NCBI GenBank assembly: GCA_050952065.1
Contig: JBMNKF010000007.1
Location: 248,001 to 312,000 of the forward strand
DNA: 64,000 nt
Source of the DNA: JAXGZG01 sp050952065
GTDB lineage: Bacteria; Bacillota; Sulfobacillia; Fermentithermobacillales; Fermentithermobacillaceae
Direction of reading: 5' to 3'
Below the pieces are notes generated by a model, which worked only from the letters and a program-made list of their open reading frames with translations, was not told where the DNA came from and searched no databases. This document shows, piece after piece, positions 33,796-42,153 of this stretch (positions are counted from its first letter, which is position 1; every line of letters begins with the position of its first letter). The position numbers and the translations under genes were made by a program.

Positions 33796-35415
33796 CTACT
33801 TGTTGGCGTTCTCGGCGAACCGCATCAAGATAGTGGCAACCTGAGCCCTTGATGCACTACCCCTGGGGACCAGAGTTGACGCTGTAGTGCCGGCAATTAT
33901 GCCCTTGGCGTTGGCCCACGTCATTGCATCGCGAGCCCAGACATCAATCTCTGCCGCATCAGAGTACCCGCCCAGGTCTACAGCCGCTGAAAGGCTATAG
34001 CCCTTGTATTTTGCGTAACGGTAGAGGATGACCGCCACCTGCTGCCGGGTTACGTCGTCGCCGACCCCGAATCTGCCGTCAGGGTATCCCTCGACAATCC
34101 CATTGGCGCTCGCCCAGTTGACAGCGGCGGTGTACCACTGTCCAGCCTGGACGTCCTTGAAGGGACCGATAGCAGAGACATCAGGCGCGCCCTCTAAGCG
34201 ATGGAGCACCGTCACCAGCATCGCTCTGGTCATGGTTCCCTGCGGTTCGAAGGTGGATCTGGACGTTCCCTGGAACAGCCCGCGGGCGCAAACGTAGTAG
34301 ATGCTGTCGAACCACCAGTCGTCCTCGTCCACGTCAACGAAAGGCAGAGTGTCAACCGGTTGCAGTGCGTAGTACGAGAAGTGGTTGGTTGTGAACTCGA
34401 AGAAGCGGACGCCGTTCCTGAGGACCACAACTCCCTCAACCAGGACCGGTGTTCCATCGGCCGTTATGTGATAGAGGTAGACGTTTTGTCCGTCGAAGTC
34501 ATCGGGCACGGCTATACTCACAGTGACGGTGCCGTCGAACTCGGCTATCTCCTCTGAAGCTGACTGTATCGACAGCTCGTACACAACGCCCTGTCCCGCC
34601 GCTGTTCTGACCTGGTCGGGGAGGCTACTCTCATCCCGCTTGGCCAGCGATACGGTCAGGTCATCGCTCCCTGCTTGAGCGGCCATGCCAAGTACGGCGT
34701 CCCTGTCGAAGGCGACAGTCCCTTCGGCGGTCTCCACCGCTACTGACACAGCATCCGCGATCTCTGCCGCCTCAAAGACATCGGAAGGAACGGTTGTAGA
34801 CTCGCCACCGGTTGAGATGGTCACACCTAAGGACGAAGTGCCTGTTGCCGCGTCCGTTGATGTTCTAGTGACCCTGGTGACCTGGTTTCCCTGGGCATCG
34901 GTCAGGGTCGTGGTAACGGTCTGGGTGGATACGGTCCCATCAACGGTCGTTTCTGTCCGTGTAACCGGTTGCGTTGCCGGCGTGGCGGCAGAGTCACCCG
35001 CGGAACCGCCGGGTACACCCGATCCGGACGAAGAACCGCCAGGAGGCGTAGCCGGTGCAATCGTGAAGGTCGTCTCACAGAACTCTCCGCCGTCGTAGTC
35101 TGCCGCCCTTACCGAGTACGTGCCTGATGACAGAACTATGGCGATTGACTTGGCGAATGTCCAATCTGTCTCGACCCCGACTGTCTCCATGCGAAGTAGC
35201 GTAGAGCCGCTATACACCAGCACCGCCACCGCGTGGGTACCTTCAGAGACTGAACCCGAGATCGACACAACACCGTCCGAGTAGGACGCGGAGATCTCCG
35301 TTACGCTGCCTGCCATGGCCACCCGCGGCATCCCGAAGAGGCCCGCGCACAGTACGGCTGCAGTCAGGAGGATCGCAGCGAACCTCGTTTTCGTGTCTAT
35401 TCTGCTCTCATTCAT
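33796..35415 (-). CDS. Secreted S-layer homology (SLH) domain protein
   Basis: The 539-residue protein begins with a signal peptide (hydrophobic core ILLTAAVLCAGLFG and cleavage region VAMA). A small immunoglobulin-like domain covers roughly residues 36-125, then a proline/glycine/serine linker, a threonine-rich beta domain, and three SLH domains from about residue 360 to the end (segments with WWFDSIYYVCARGLF, WYTAAVNWASANGIV and VWARDAMTWANAKGII). SLH domains attach proteins to pyruvylated cell-wall polymers, so this protein probably anchors at the surface. It follows the repeat protein by six bases, with its ribosome-binding site overlapping that gene's stop. Confidence 0.9.
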   Translation of the reverse strand: MNESRIDTKTRFAAILLTAAVLCAGLFGMPRVAMAGSVTEISASYSDGVVSISGSVSEGTHAVAVLVYSGSTLLRMETVGVETDWTFAKSIAIVLSSGTYSVRAADYDGGEFCETTFTIAPATPPGGSSSGSGVPGGSAGDSAATPATQPVTRTETTVDGTVSTQTVTTTLTDAQGNQVTRVTRTSTDAATGTSSLGVTISTGGESTTVPSDVFEAAEIADAVSVAVETAEGTVAFDRDAVLGMAAQAGSDDLTVSLAKRDESSLPDQVRTAAGQGVVYELSIQSASEEIAEFDGTVTVSIAVPDDFDGQNVYLYHITADGTPVLVEGVVVLRNGVRFFEFTTNHFSYYALQPVDTLPFVDVDEDDWWFDSIYYVCARGLFQGTSRSTFEPQGTMTRAMLVTVLHRLEGAPDVSAIGPFKDVQAGQWYTAAVNWASANGIVEGYPDGRFGVGDDVTRQQVAVILYRYAKYKGYSLSAAVDLGGYSDAAEIDVWARDAMTWANAKGIIAGTTASTLVPRGSASRAQVATILMRFAENANK

Positions 35416-35421
35416 CTGCTC

Positions 35422-38400
35422 TTACCTCCCCTCGTAGTCCGCCTGCCACTCAACGCCTGCTCCGGAACCGAAGAAGACTCCGCCGAAAATACCGGTTTCA
35501 TTAGGGTCATCCTTGAGAACCAGAACGTTGACCTTGACGGGAGCCCCCTCACTTGTGGGAGCCTCGTAGATCAGGTAGTCGACTGGATCAGCATGGACGG
35601 GGTACACGAACACGCCCCTGTCCCAATTGAACAAGTCAACGACGGTATCCACCGGATCCTTATGCGGATCATGAGGAGCCCCTATGATTTCAGTCGTTAC
35701 GCTCCCGTCGGCCCAGGTGAAGGTGACGTACAACCCATATGGGACATCCTCTCCATCCGGGATGCAGTAGGTAGCGAAAATGTGGTAGGCCGTGCCGTCG
35801 TCGTAGTGTACTTTGCTGCCGTACTGCGTACCGTGGAAGACATTGCCCGCCTGATTGTCGCCATATAGGTCGTAGACCTCGATTTCCACGCCCACACGGT
35901 GGATGTGGAGCGAGCGGGTCTCAGAACCATTGATCGTAGTCTCCAGCGCAATCCGGTCGTAGAAGTCGGACAGGAACTCAACCGTGTAGGTATCGTCTGT
36001 CGGGTTGTGCGACACGGTGTAGCCCGGGAATGTACCCGTAGGTACTGAGAACTCAGTCACGCCCCCGAGCCCGTTGGGAGGAAGCGAGAGTGTGAAGCGG
36101 TCGTTGCCGAAGAACACCTGAGAGGTGTAGTCTCCTGTAGTCAGCTGGGCGTAGCGGTTGAGGTCCCATTGCAATGTCCTCTGCTGTCCAGCGCCGTCCG
36201 ATGCGTCAACCCAGACGCAGTATGCATCAGCCTGGATCACGTCAAACGCGAACCAGTTCACCTCATCGGCCGGGTTCGCCGGTCTATTGGCGATATGCGT
36301 CTGAAGGCGGTAGAAAGGTTGGGTAGCCATGATTCTGTAGCGGTCGCCCGTGAGAGCGTCATCCGCAACATCAGGGCTCAGCCACCCCTCCATGCCGGCG
36401 CTGTACGCACCGAAGATCTCTATGGTTCCACTGTCCATGGCCGGAAGTTCGAACACACCGAGTTGGGCGTCGTATGAATTGGCCATCAGTACTTCGTTTA
36501 CAGCCAGACCCTCGTGCTCGCCGACTACCTTGAACAGGATGTTGCCGGGTTCTCTCACGATGTATCCGGTCGTTTCCTCCGAGGTCACGTCGCCGGCTGT
36601 CACCGTGAAGGTGAAGATCCCGTAGTCTTCGCCGTCTCCGGGGAGGTCGATGGCCGCGATCGTCACGGTGTATCCATCCACATACCCTAGCCCCTCGATC
36701 TCGGCGCACAGGGCTGCCCTCACATTTTCCGTACTGCCGGCATGCTCTACCAGTATCGCGTAGCTCTTCTGCAGGATGCTGTCGACAGTAGGCGGGTTCT
36801 CCGAGACAAAGGTAACCGAGAAAATGAGATCTTCGGTAACGTTCCTCACAACGATCGAGTGAGTGCCATCTCCTTCGTCGGTCAGTGGATCAACTGATTC
36901 CCAGGGCGTGCCCGTCGTTTGTCGCGTGACTGTCACCGAATCTACACGGACCAGGAAGCCTGGATCCGGCCTTAGTATGAACGTCGCATTTCCTCCGTCG
37001 TCTACGTCCCGTAGCCCCTCCACATTCCCGTGAATTCCGAAGTCCATGTATATCCGCCAACGACGCGGCCCTCCACCACCCGGATCGCCTTCACCACCTC
37101 CGGGCTCTCCGGATCGGGCCCACTTCAACGCAGCGGAATCGTAATAGAAGGAACCGCGCAGGTTATCAGTGATGGGATCGGCAGCCGCGGTATCCTCATA
37201 GAAACTCAGGCCCGATATTGTCAGAGACGCGGCATCAGGATCGTCATCGACGAAGAGCTCAATCCGGCCGCCTTCGCCGCCGGTCACGCTCCCGCTGTTC
37301 GACATACTCGCTCCCCCGGCAAGCCTCAGGAAGTTACCCACAATGATGCTGGCGCCTTCTTTGTTAATGAGCTCGGCTCCATCATTGATCTCCAGGTTGC
37401 CGTCTACGGTGATCGTCCCTCGGTTTTCCAGTATGCCGTCGGTCACGATGTCTCGGTTGTTTTCCTGATCGTGGTAGCGGTCATCCCGGATCTCGATACG
37501 CCCGTGCTCAGGACGATCGTCAGCCTGATCGGTCTCCACGACGATCGTGCCTTCGTTGGTGAAAACTGCTCCCACGACCTCAGTACTGGCCTCTGCCCCG
37601 ACGGTCACGCTCCCACTGTTCGACATACTCGCTCCCCCGGCAAGCCGCAGGAAATTGTCCACAACGATGCTGGCGCCTTCGGCGTTAACGAGCTCGGCTC
37701 CATCATTGATCTCCAGGTTGCCGTCTACGGTGATCGTCCCTCGGTTTTCCAGTATGCCATCGGTCACGATGTCTTGGCCGGTTCCGTCATCGTGGTAGCG
37801 GTCATCCCGGATCTCGATACGACCATGATCAGGCCTATCGTCAGCCGGGTCGGCCTCTATGACGATCGTGCTTTCGTTGGTGAAAACTGCTCCCACGACC
37901 TCAATACTGGCTCTTGCCCAAACGGTCACGCTCCCACTGTTCGACAGCTCCGATCCCCCGGCAAGCCGCAGGAAATTGTCCACAACGATGCTGGCGCCTT
38001 CGGCGTTAACGAGCTCGGCTCCATCATTGATCTCCAGGTTGCCGTCTACGGTGATCGTCCCTCGGTTCTCAAGTATGCCATCGGTTACGATGTCTTGGCC
38101 GCTTACCTCATCATGGTAGCGATCATCCCGGATCTCGATAAGACCGTGCTCGGGACTACCAGCAGCCGGATCGGCCGCATGTATGACGATCGTGCCGTAG
38201 TTGGTAAAAACCACTCCCCTTAGGTCAATTCTGGCTCCTGCCTCGACCGTAAGGGTTACTCCGGCGTTCACGGTGATGCTGCACCCACACAGATCCACCG
38301 AGTTTTCCGGCGACACGGTGCAGTCAGTGCTCACGACGTAGTGATTCGAACCCGCATCATAGTACTCCGTGAGTGCCCCTGGGTCGCCACCAGGGCCCGG

Positions 38401-39564
38401 ATCTCCCTCACCACCTCCGGGGCCTCCTGATCGGATCCACTTGGACGCAACCGAATCGTAATAGAAGGAACCGCGCAGATCACCGGTCCCCACCGCATCC
38501 TCGGGGCCGTTATAGAGACTCAGGCCCGATATTATCAGAGATACGGCACCAGGACCGTCATCGACGAAGAGCTCAATCCGGCCGCCTTCGCCGCCGGTCA
38601 CGCTCCCGCTGTTCGACATACTCGCTCCCCCGGCAAGCCTCAGGAAGTTACCCACAATGATGCTGGCGCCTTCGGCGTTAACGAGCTCGGCTCCATCATT
38701 GATCTCCAGGTTGCCGTCTACGGTGATCGTCCCTCGGTTTTCCAGTATGCCATCGGTCACGATGTCTTGGCCGGTTCCGTCATCGTGGTAGCGGTCATCC
38801 CGGATCTCGATACGACCATGATCAGGCCTATCGTCAGCCGGGTCGGCCTCTATGACGATCGTGCTTTCGTTGGTGAAAACCGCTCCCACGACCTCAATAC
38901 TGGCTCTTGCCCAAACGGTCACGCTCCCACTGTTCGACAGCTCCGATCCCCCGGCAAGCCGCAGGAAATTGTCCACAACGATGCTGGCGCCTTCGGCGTT
39001 AACGAGCTCGGCTCCATCATTGATCTCCAGGTTGCCGTCTACGGTGATCGTCCCTCGGTTCTCAAGTATGCCATCGGTTACGATGTCTTGGCCGCTTACC
39101 TCATCATGGTAGCGGTCATCCCGGATCTCGATAAGACCGTGCTCGGGACTACCAGCAGCCGGATCGGCCGCATGTATGACGATCGTGCCGTAGTTGGTAA
39201 AAACCACTCCCCTTAGGTCAATTCTGGCCCCTGCCTCGACCGTAAGGGTTACTCCGGCGTTCACGGTGATGCTGCACCCACACAGATCCACCGAGTTTTC
39301 CGGCGACACGGTGCAGTTAGTGCTCACGACGTAGTGGTTCGAACCCGCATCATAGTACTCCGTGAGTGCCCCTGGGTCGCCACCAGGGCCCGGATCTCCC
39401 TCACCACCTCCGGGGCCTCCCAAATTGACAAGGCCGCCGTCAGACCAAGAAGGTTCTGTTGCGGTCACTGCGGCGTACCGCACTGTGCCCTCTGCGTGCG
39501 CCACCCAGGGTACCGTACCGAGGCACATAGCGATGCATAGTAGTATTGCTGCGACTCTCCTCAT
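35422..39564 (-). CDS. Large secreted repeat protein, probable surface adhesin or matrix protein
   Basis: The 1380-residue protein starts at ATG 39564, six bases after AAGGAGGT, and has a signal peptide (RRVAAILLCIAMCLG...VAHAEG). Residues about 50-760 hold five imperfect ~103-residue units. Each has IEIRDDRYHD, then DIVTDGILENRGTITVDG, NLEINDGAELVNAEGASI and FLRLAGG-SxxSNSGSVT. The turns are rich in G, N and D with T/V-rich strands, the pattern of a beta-solenoid. The unit block occurs in two larger copies, each opened by a GGGEGDPGPGGDP linker. The C-terminal ~600 residues contain further beta domains without known motifs and no SLH or sortase signal; attachment probably depends on the partner SLH gene. 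Confidence 0.85.
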   Translation of the reverse strand: MRRVAAILLCIAMCLGTVPWVAHAEGTVRYAAVTATEPSWSDGGLVNLGGPGGGEGDPGPGGDPGALTEYYDAGSNHYVVSTNCTVSPENSVDLCGCSITVNAGVTLTVEAGARIDLRGVVFTNYGTIVIHAADPAAGSPEHGLIEIRDDRYHDEVSGQDIVTDGILENRGTITVDGNLEINDGAELVNAEGASIVVDNFLRLAGGSELSNSGSVTVWARASIEVVGAVFTNESTIVIEADPADDRPDHGRIEIRDDRYHDDGTGQDIVTDGILENRGTITVDGNLEINDGAELVNAEGASIIVGNFLRLAGGASMSNSGSVTGGEGGRIELFVDDGPGAVSLIISGLSLYNGPEDAVGTGDLRGSFYYDSVASKWIRSGGPGGGEGDPGPGGDPGALTEYYDAGSNHYVVSTDCTVSPENSVDLCGCSITVNAGVTLTVEAGARIDLRGVVFTNYGTIVIHAADPAAGSPEHGLIEIRDDRYHDEVSGQDIVTDGILENRGTITVDGNLEINDGAELVNAEGASIVVDNFLRLAGGSELSNSGSVTVWARASIEVVGAVFTNESTIVIEADPADDRPDHGRIEIRDDRYHDDGTGQDIVTDGILENRGTITVDGNLEINDGAELVNAEGASIVVDNFLRLAGGASMSNSGSVTVGAEASTEVVGAVFTNEGTIVVETDQADDRPEHGRIEIRDDRYHDQENNRDIVTDGILENRGTITVDGNLEINDGAELINKEGASIIVGNFLRLAGGASMSNSGSVTGGEGGRIELFVDDDPDAASLTISGLSFYEDTAAADPITDNLRGSFYYDSAALKWARSGEPGGGEGDPGGGGPRRWRIYMDFGIHGNVEGLRDVDDGGNATFILRPDPGFLVRVDSVTVTRQTTGTPWESVDPLTDEGDGTHSIVVRNVTEDLIFSVTFVSENPPTVDSILQKSYAILVEHAGSTENVRAALCAEIEGLGYVDGYTVTIAAIDLPGDGEDYGIFTFTVTAGDVTSEETTGYIVREPGNILFKVVGEHEGLAVNEVLMANSYDAQLGVFELPAMDSGTIEIFGAYSAGMEGWLSPDVADDALTGDRYRIMATQPFYRLQTHIANRPANPADEVNWFAFDVIQADAYCVWVDASDGAGQQRTLQWDLNRYAQLTTGDYTSQVFFGNDRFTLSLPPNGLGGVTEFSVPTGTFPGYTVSHNPTDDTYTVEFLSDFYDRIALETTINGSETRSLHIHRVGVEIEVYDLYGDNQAGNVFHGTQYGSKVHYDDGTAYHIFATYCIPDGEDVPYGLYVTFTWADGSVTTEIIGAPHDPHKDPVDTVVDLFNWDRGVFVYPVHADPVDYLIYEAPTSEGAPVKVNVLVLKDDPNETGIFGGVFFGSGAGVEWQADYEGR
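37435..39430. repeat. Tandem ~1 kb duplication inside the repeat-protein gene
   Basis: The segments 38430-39425 and about 37435-38428 are nearly identical over long stretches. For instance, the block at 38348-38428 recurs at 39343-39421, an offset of about 995 bases. Smaller units of about 309 bases lie inside. Differences at synonymous sites are few, implying a recent duplication or gene conversion. Confidence 0.85.
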
Positions 39565-39863
39565 TGGAATACCTCCTTGGGGACCACTCGCAGTTCTTGC
39601 GAGCATCTCTTACGCGCGACATGGACTGTATGGACCAGAGGCTGTATCGCCCTTTGGTACTGCGATCCCCAAGATCCTATCGGGATTTGCCGGCACACCA
39701 TACAGTAGAGACCATGGCAAAGCGGGGTCTAGTTTTCGTCTAGGCGGCGGTATAGGTTACCTCGGCAGGCGTTCTAAGCAGGTACTCCGCACGGCGGCAG
39801 CGAATTGAGTCTAGGTATAGGTCTTGGCGCTTGCTCTTCATACTGTGCGAAGGCGGTCTTACT
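39565..39863. other. Divergent intergenic region of the surface locus
   Basis: Three hundred bases separate the leftward surface-protein operon from the rightward LuxR-type regulator. Promoters for both must lie here. I did not find a clear consensus pair or an inverted repeat. Confidence 0.45.
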
Positions 39864-41279
39864 GTGAAGGACAACAAGTGGTTCCTCTACTGCGGCATTA
39901 TCGGAGTTGCGTTCTGGTGGACCGGTACCGCCTACATGTCCAGCGTGTACAGACTCCTCCGCTTCTACACGCCCTCACAGGTAGATGTGTTCACTATGGT
40001 CACCTATTACTTAATGCAGGTACTAGGGTTGGCCGCGTACTCCCTGCTAACGAGATCTCATCGCATGCAAGTCATGAGCCGCGAGTTCTTCGTATTGCTA
40101 GTCCTAGGTGAAGCTGCCGTAGTGCCCATCGCCCTCCATGCGAACTCCCCGGTAGTGCTATTGGTTGCCGGCCATGTCATGAACCTGCTCCACGGCGCTG
40201 TTGCGGGATACTACCTTATGCAGCTCTCATCTCTAGTGCCGGGGATGCACAGGGGCAAAACGTTTGGCATAGGATACGCGATCGGTAGCATCGGCTCTTG
40301 GCTGGTGTCGTTGCCTGATAGTGGCAAGTTCCTTCAGAGCGATAGTGTTGTGTGGGTCTACTGGCTGCTAATGGGCATCAACCTGATCCTCCTCCGGTTC
40401 GCTGGCGAGGCACGTCTTGATCACGAGCCCGGCGACCAGGAACCCACACGCAGCTCAGGGTCGGTCCCAATCCCCGAGCCTACACCCGGTGAAGGCCTGT
40501 GGGTTGATAGGAGTCTATGGTTCAACATCGCGATCGCCATAATCCTGCTAACGACCGCAAGAACCGTGGGCTTCAGCTTTCCCTCCGCGGACATTGGCAA
40601 CATCGTAAACCTGGAGCTATCGCGAGCGTGGTACGCTCTGGGATTGGTCACGGCAGGACTCATAAATGATAGGAGCAGGAGAGAAGGCGCGGCGTGTGCC
40701 CTGGTCGCGCTGGTCTTCCCCTTCATAGCGATCACCCTGAAGACTGAACCGTCCCTTGCGGCAATCATGTGGGCGCTGGGATACGTGTTTTTCGGCTTCA
40801 TGGCCGTCCATCGTGTCCTTTCGTTCGCCGACATCGCTGGAAGTCTTCCAAGCCTACTGCCTCTTGCGGGCGTGGGACTCCTGGCGGGCCGAATCGGCGA
40901 CATCCTCGGCACTGTGGGAGCATTACTGTGCGGCGACAACGCGATAAAGCTGGTTACGGTGAATGCGGCTACGGCGATCCTTGCTATTCTGTTCTTCCTT
41001 AAGATCTACCAGAAACTCTATATGCCTGCTCCGACTGGCGAACAGGTCGACAAGTTGAGATTAGGACGTTTTGAGAGCCAGCACCGCCTATCGATCCGGG
41101 AGCGAGAAGTGTTCCGCCTGCTCATAAGCAGATCCACTAATCAGGAGATCGCGGCCCAGCTCTTTGTGTCGGAGAGCACCGTGAAGTTCCACGTGACCAA
41201 CATACTCAGGAAGACTGGATGCCGTAGCCGTAATGAGGTCCTGGCACTGTACGACAGTCTCTCTGCCCATCTTGTGTGA
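39864..41279 (+). CDS. Membrane-bound LuxR-family regulator with a 12-helix MFS-like sensor
   Basis: The first ~390 residues contain about 12 hydrophobic helices arranged like a major-facilitator domain (FWWTGTAYMSSVYRLLRFYTPSQ opens the first pair). The last ~70 residues are a LuxR-type helix-turn-helix with LSIREREVFRLLISRSTNQEIAAQLFVSESTVKFHVTNILRKTGCRSRNEVLALY. This fusion is a one-component membrane regulator, found often in Coriobacteriia and some Clostridia. Ligand and targets are unknown; its position beside the divergent surface operon makes that operon the natural candidate. I prefer the GTG at 39864 with an AAGGCGG site; a TTG at 39831 is an alternative. Confidence 0.85.
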   Translation: MKDNKWFLYCGIIGVAFWWTGTAYMSSVYRLLRFYTPSQVDVFTMVTYYLMQVLGLAAYSLLTRSHRMQVMSREFFVLLVLGEAAVVPIALHANSPVVLLVAGHVMNLLHGAVAGYYLMQLSSLVPGMHRGKTFGIGYAIGSIGSWLVSLPDSGKFLQSDSVVWVYWLLMGINLILLRFAGEARLDHEPGDQEPTRSSGSVPIPEPTPGEGLWVDRSLWFNIAIAIILLTTARTVGFSFPSADIGNIVNLELSRAWYALGLVTAGLINDRSRREGAACALVALVFPFIAITLKTEPSLAAIMWALGYVFFGFMAVHRVLSFADIAGSLPSLLPLAGVGLLAGRIGDILGTVGALLCGDNAIKLVTVNAATAILAILFFLKIYQKLYMPAPTGEQVDKLRLGRFESQHRLSIREREVFRLLISRSTNQEIAAQLFVSESTVKFHVTNILRKTGCRSRNEVLALYDSLSAHLV

Positions 41280-41400
41280 TCCGTTAGGGTCCACGCCGAA
41301 CACTGCGTGACCGTTCAGAATTTGAATCGGTCACTGTAGCAAGAAGCATCACAGTATCAGTATGGCGCGCATCTCATTCATAGCCACTCGCGGCACATAC

Positions 41401-41464
41401 TGTAAAGGTAACTTGACAGAATCCCATCTCAGTGCTACAACGAAATTGTAAAGGAAACTTGTCA
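41401..41464 (+). promoter_or_regulatory. Promoter with two operator copies for the XRE regulator gene
   Basis: Two 18-base direct copies, TGTAAAGGTAACTTGACA (41401-41418) and TGTAAAGGAAACTTGTCA (41447-41464), flank the promoter. The first copy contains the -35 TTGACA (41413-41418); after exactly 17 bases comes TACAAC (41436-41441) as the -10. The second copy lies just downstream of the likely start. Each copy is an imperfect palindrome. This layout is what a self-repressing regulator would use. Confidence 0.72.
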
Positions 41465-41481
41465 AGAGAAGGAGAAGGCTC

Positions 41482-41688
41482 TTGGAGAATAGAGTTGAAC
41501 AGTTGCGAAAGGCTAAGGGGTTGAATCAAGGCGATTTTGCGAGACTTCTGCGTGTCTCGAGACAAACCATTGGTTCAATCGAAACAGGAAAGTATAATCC
41601 ATCATTGGAGTTAGCTTTTGCAATTGCAAAGTTTTTTGGAAAACAGATTGAAGAAGTTTTTATCTATGAAAGAGGTGTAGAAAAATGA
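41482..41688 (+). CDS. XRE-family transcriptional regulator (YozG-like)
   Basis: A 68-residue protein that is almost entirely a lambda-repressor-like helix-turn-helix: NRVEQLRKAKGLNQGDFARLLRVSRQTIGSIETGKYNPSLELAFAIAKFF followed by a short tail with EEVFIYE. Small regulators of this type repress their own operon. The TTG start at 41482 follows AAGGAG by seven bases. Base composition is more AT-rich than the surrounding genes, suggesting transfer. The downstream membrane gene overlaps its stop. Confidence 0.85.
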   Translation: MENRVEQLRKAKGLNQGDFARLLRVSRQTIGSIETGKYNPSLELAFAIAKFFGKQIEEVFIYERGVEK

Positions 41689-42128
41689 AAAAAGGTAATT
41701 TAATAGCCGGCATGCTCTACGTTATTTTCGGCACTGCCTGTCTGGTGGTTGCGTTACTGATTGAAACAGAGTTGGAGGGCTATCTGTGGGGATTTGCGGG
41801 TGCAGGTATCGGCCCTGGAGTCGTAATGATAATCAGATATTTCTATTGGAGTTCGCCAAAGAACATAGCACGCTACGAAGAACGTTCGGAAAACGAAGAA
41901 ATCGAAATGCACGATGAGTTGAAAACGAAGGTCAGAGATAGAGCTGGGAGATACACTTACATCTTAGGGCTACTGGTTGTTTCTTTTTCCATTCTTGTTT
42001 TCGGTATCCTCGGAGCTCTAGACATCATAGATAGTGTTCGTATGATTGTGCTCTACCTTAGCGGATATTTCCTGTTCCAAGTCATTGCAGGAATTGTCAT
42101 TTTCAATAACTTGATGAAGAAGTATTAA
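41685..42128 (+). CDS. Membrane protein paired with the XRE regulator
   Basis: A 147-residue protein with four hydrophobic segments in two pairs: LIAGMLYVIFGTACLVVALLI, WGFAGAGIGPGVVMIIRYFYW, then after a charged linker (KNIARYEERSENEEIEMHDELKTKVRDRAGRY) YILGLLVVSFSILVFGIL and IVLYLSGYFLFQVIAGIVIF. Its ATG overlaps the regulator's stop (ATGA). Membrane proteins of this size and linker type (DUF2178-like) are often paired with YozG-type regulators; their function is unknown. Confidence 0.75.
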   Translation: MKKGNLIAGMLYVIFGTACLVVALLIETELEGYLWGFAGAGIGPGVVMIIRYFYWSSPKNIARYEERSENEEIEMHDELKTKVRDRAGRYTYILGLLVVSFSILVFGILGALDIIDSVRMIVLYLSGYFLFQVIAGIVIFNNLMKKY

Positions 42129-42153
42129 GTACATAAATAGGAGCGATCCTCAG

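Noticed and set aside
37030..38223. Long + strand open frame of 397 codons, with a relative at 38767-39216
   Set aside because: It is antisense to the repeat protein; its own repetition mirrors the repeats of the real gene, it lacks a ribosome-binding site, and the minus-strand product has a signal peptide and sensible composition.
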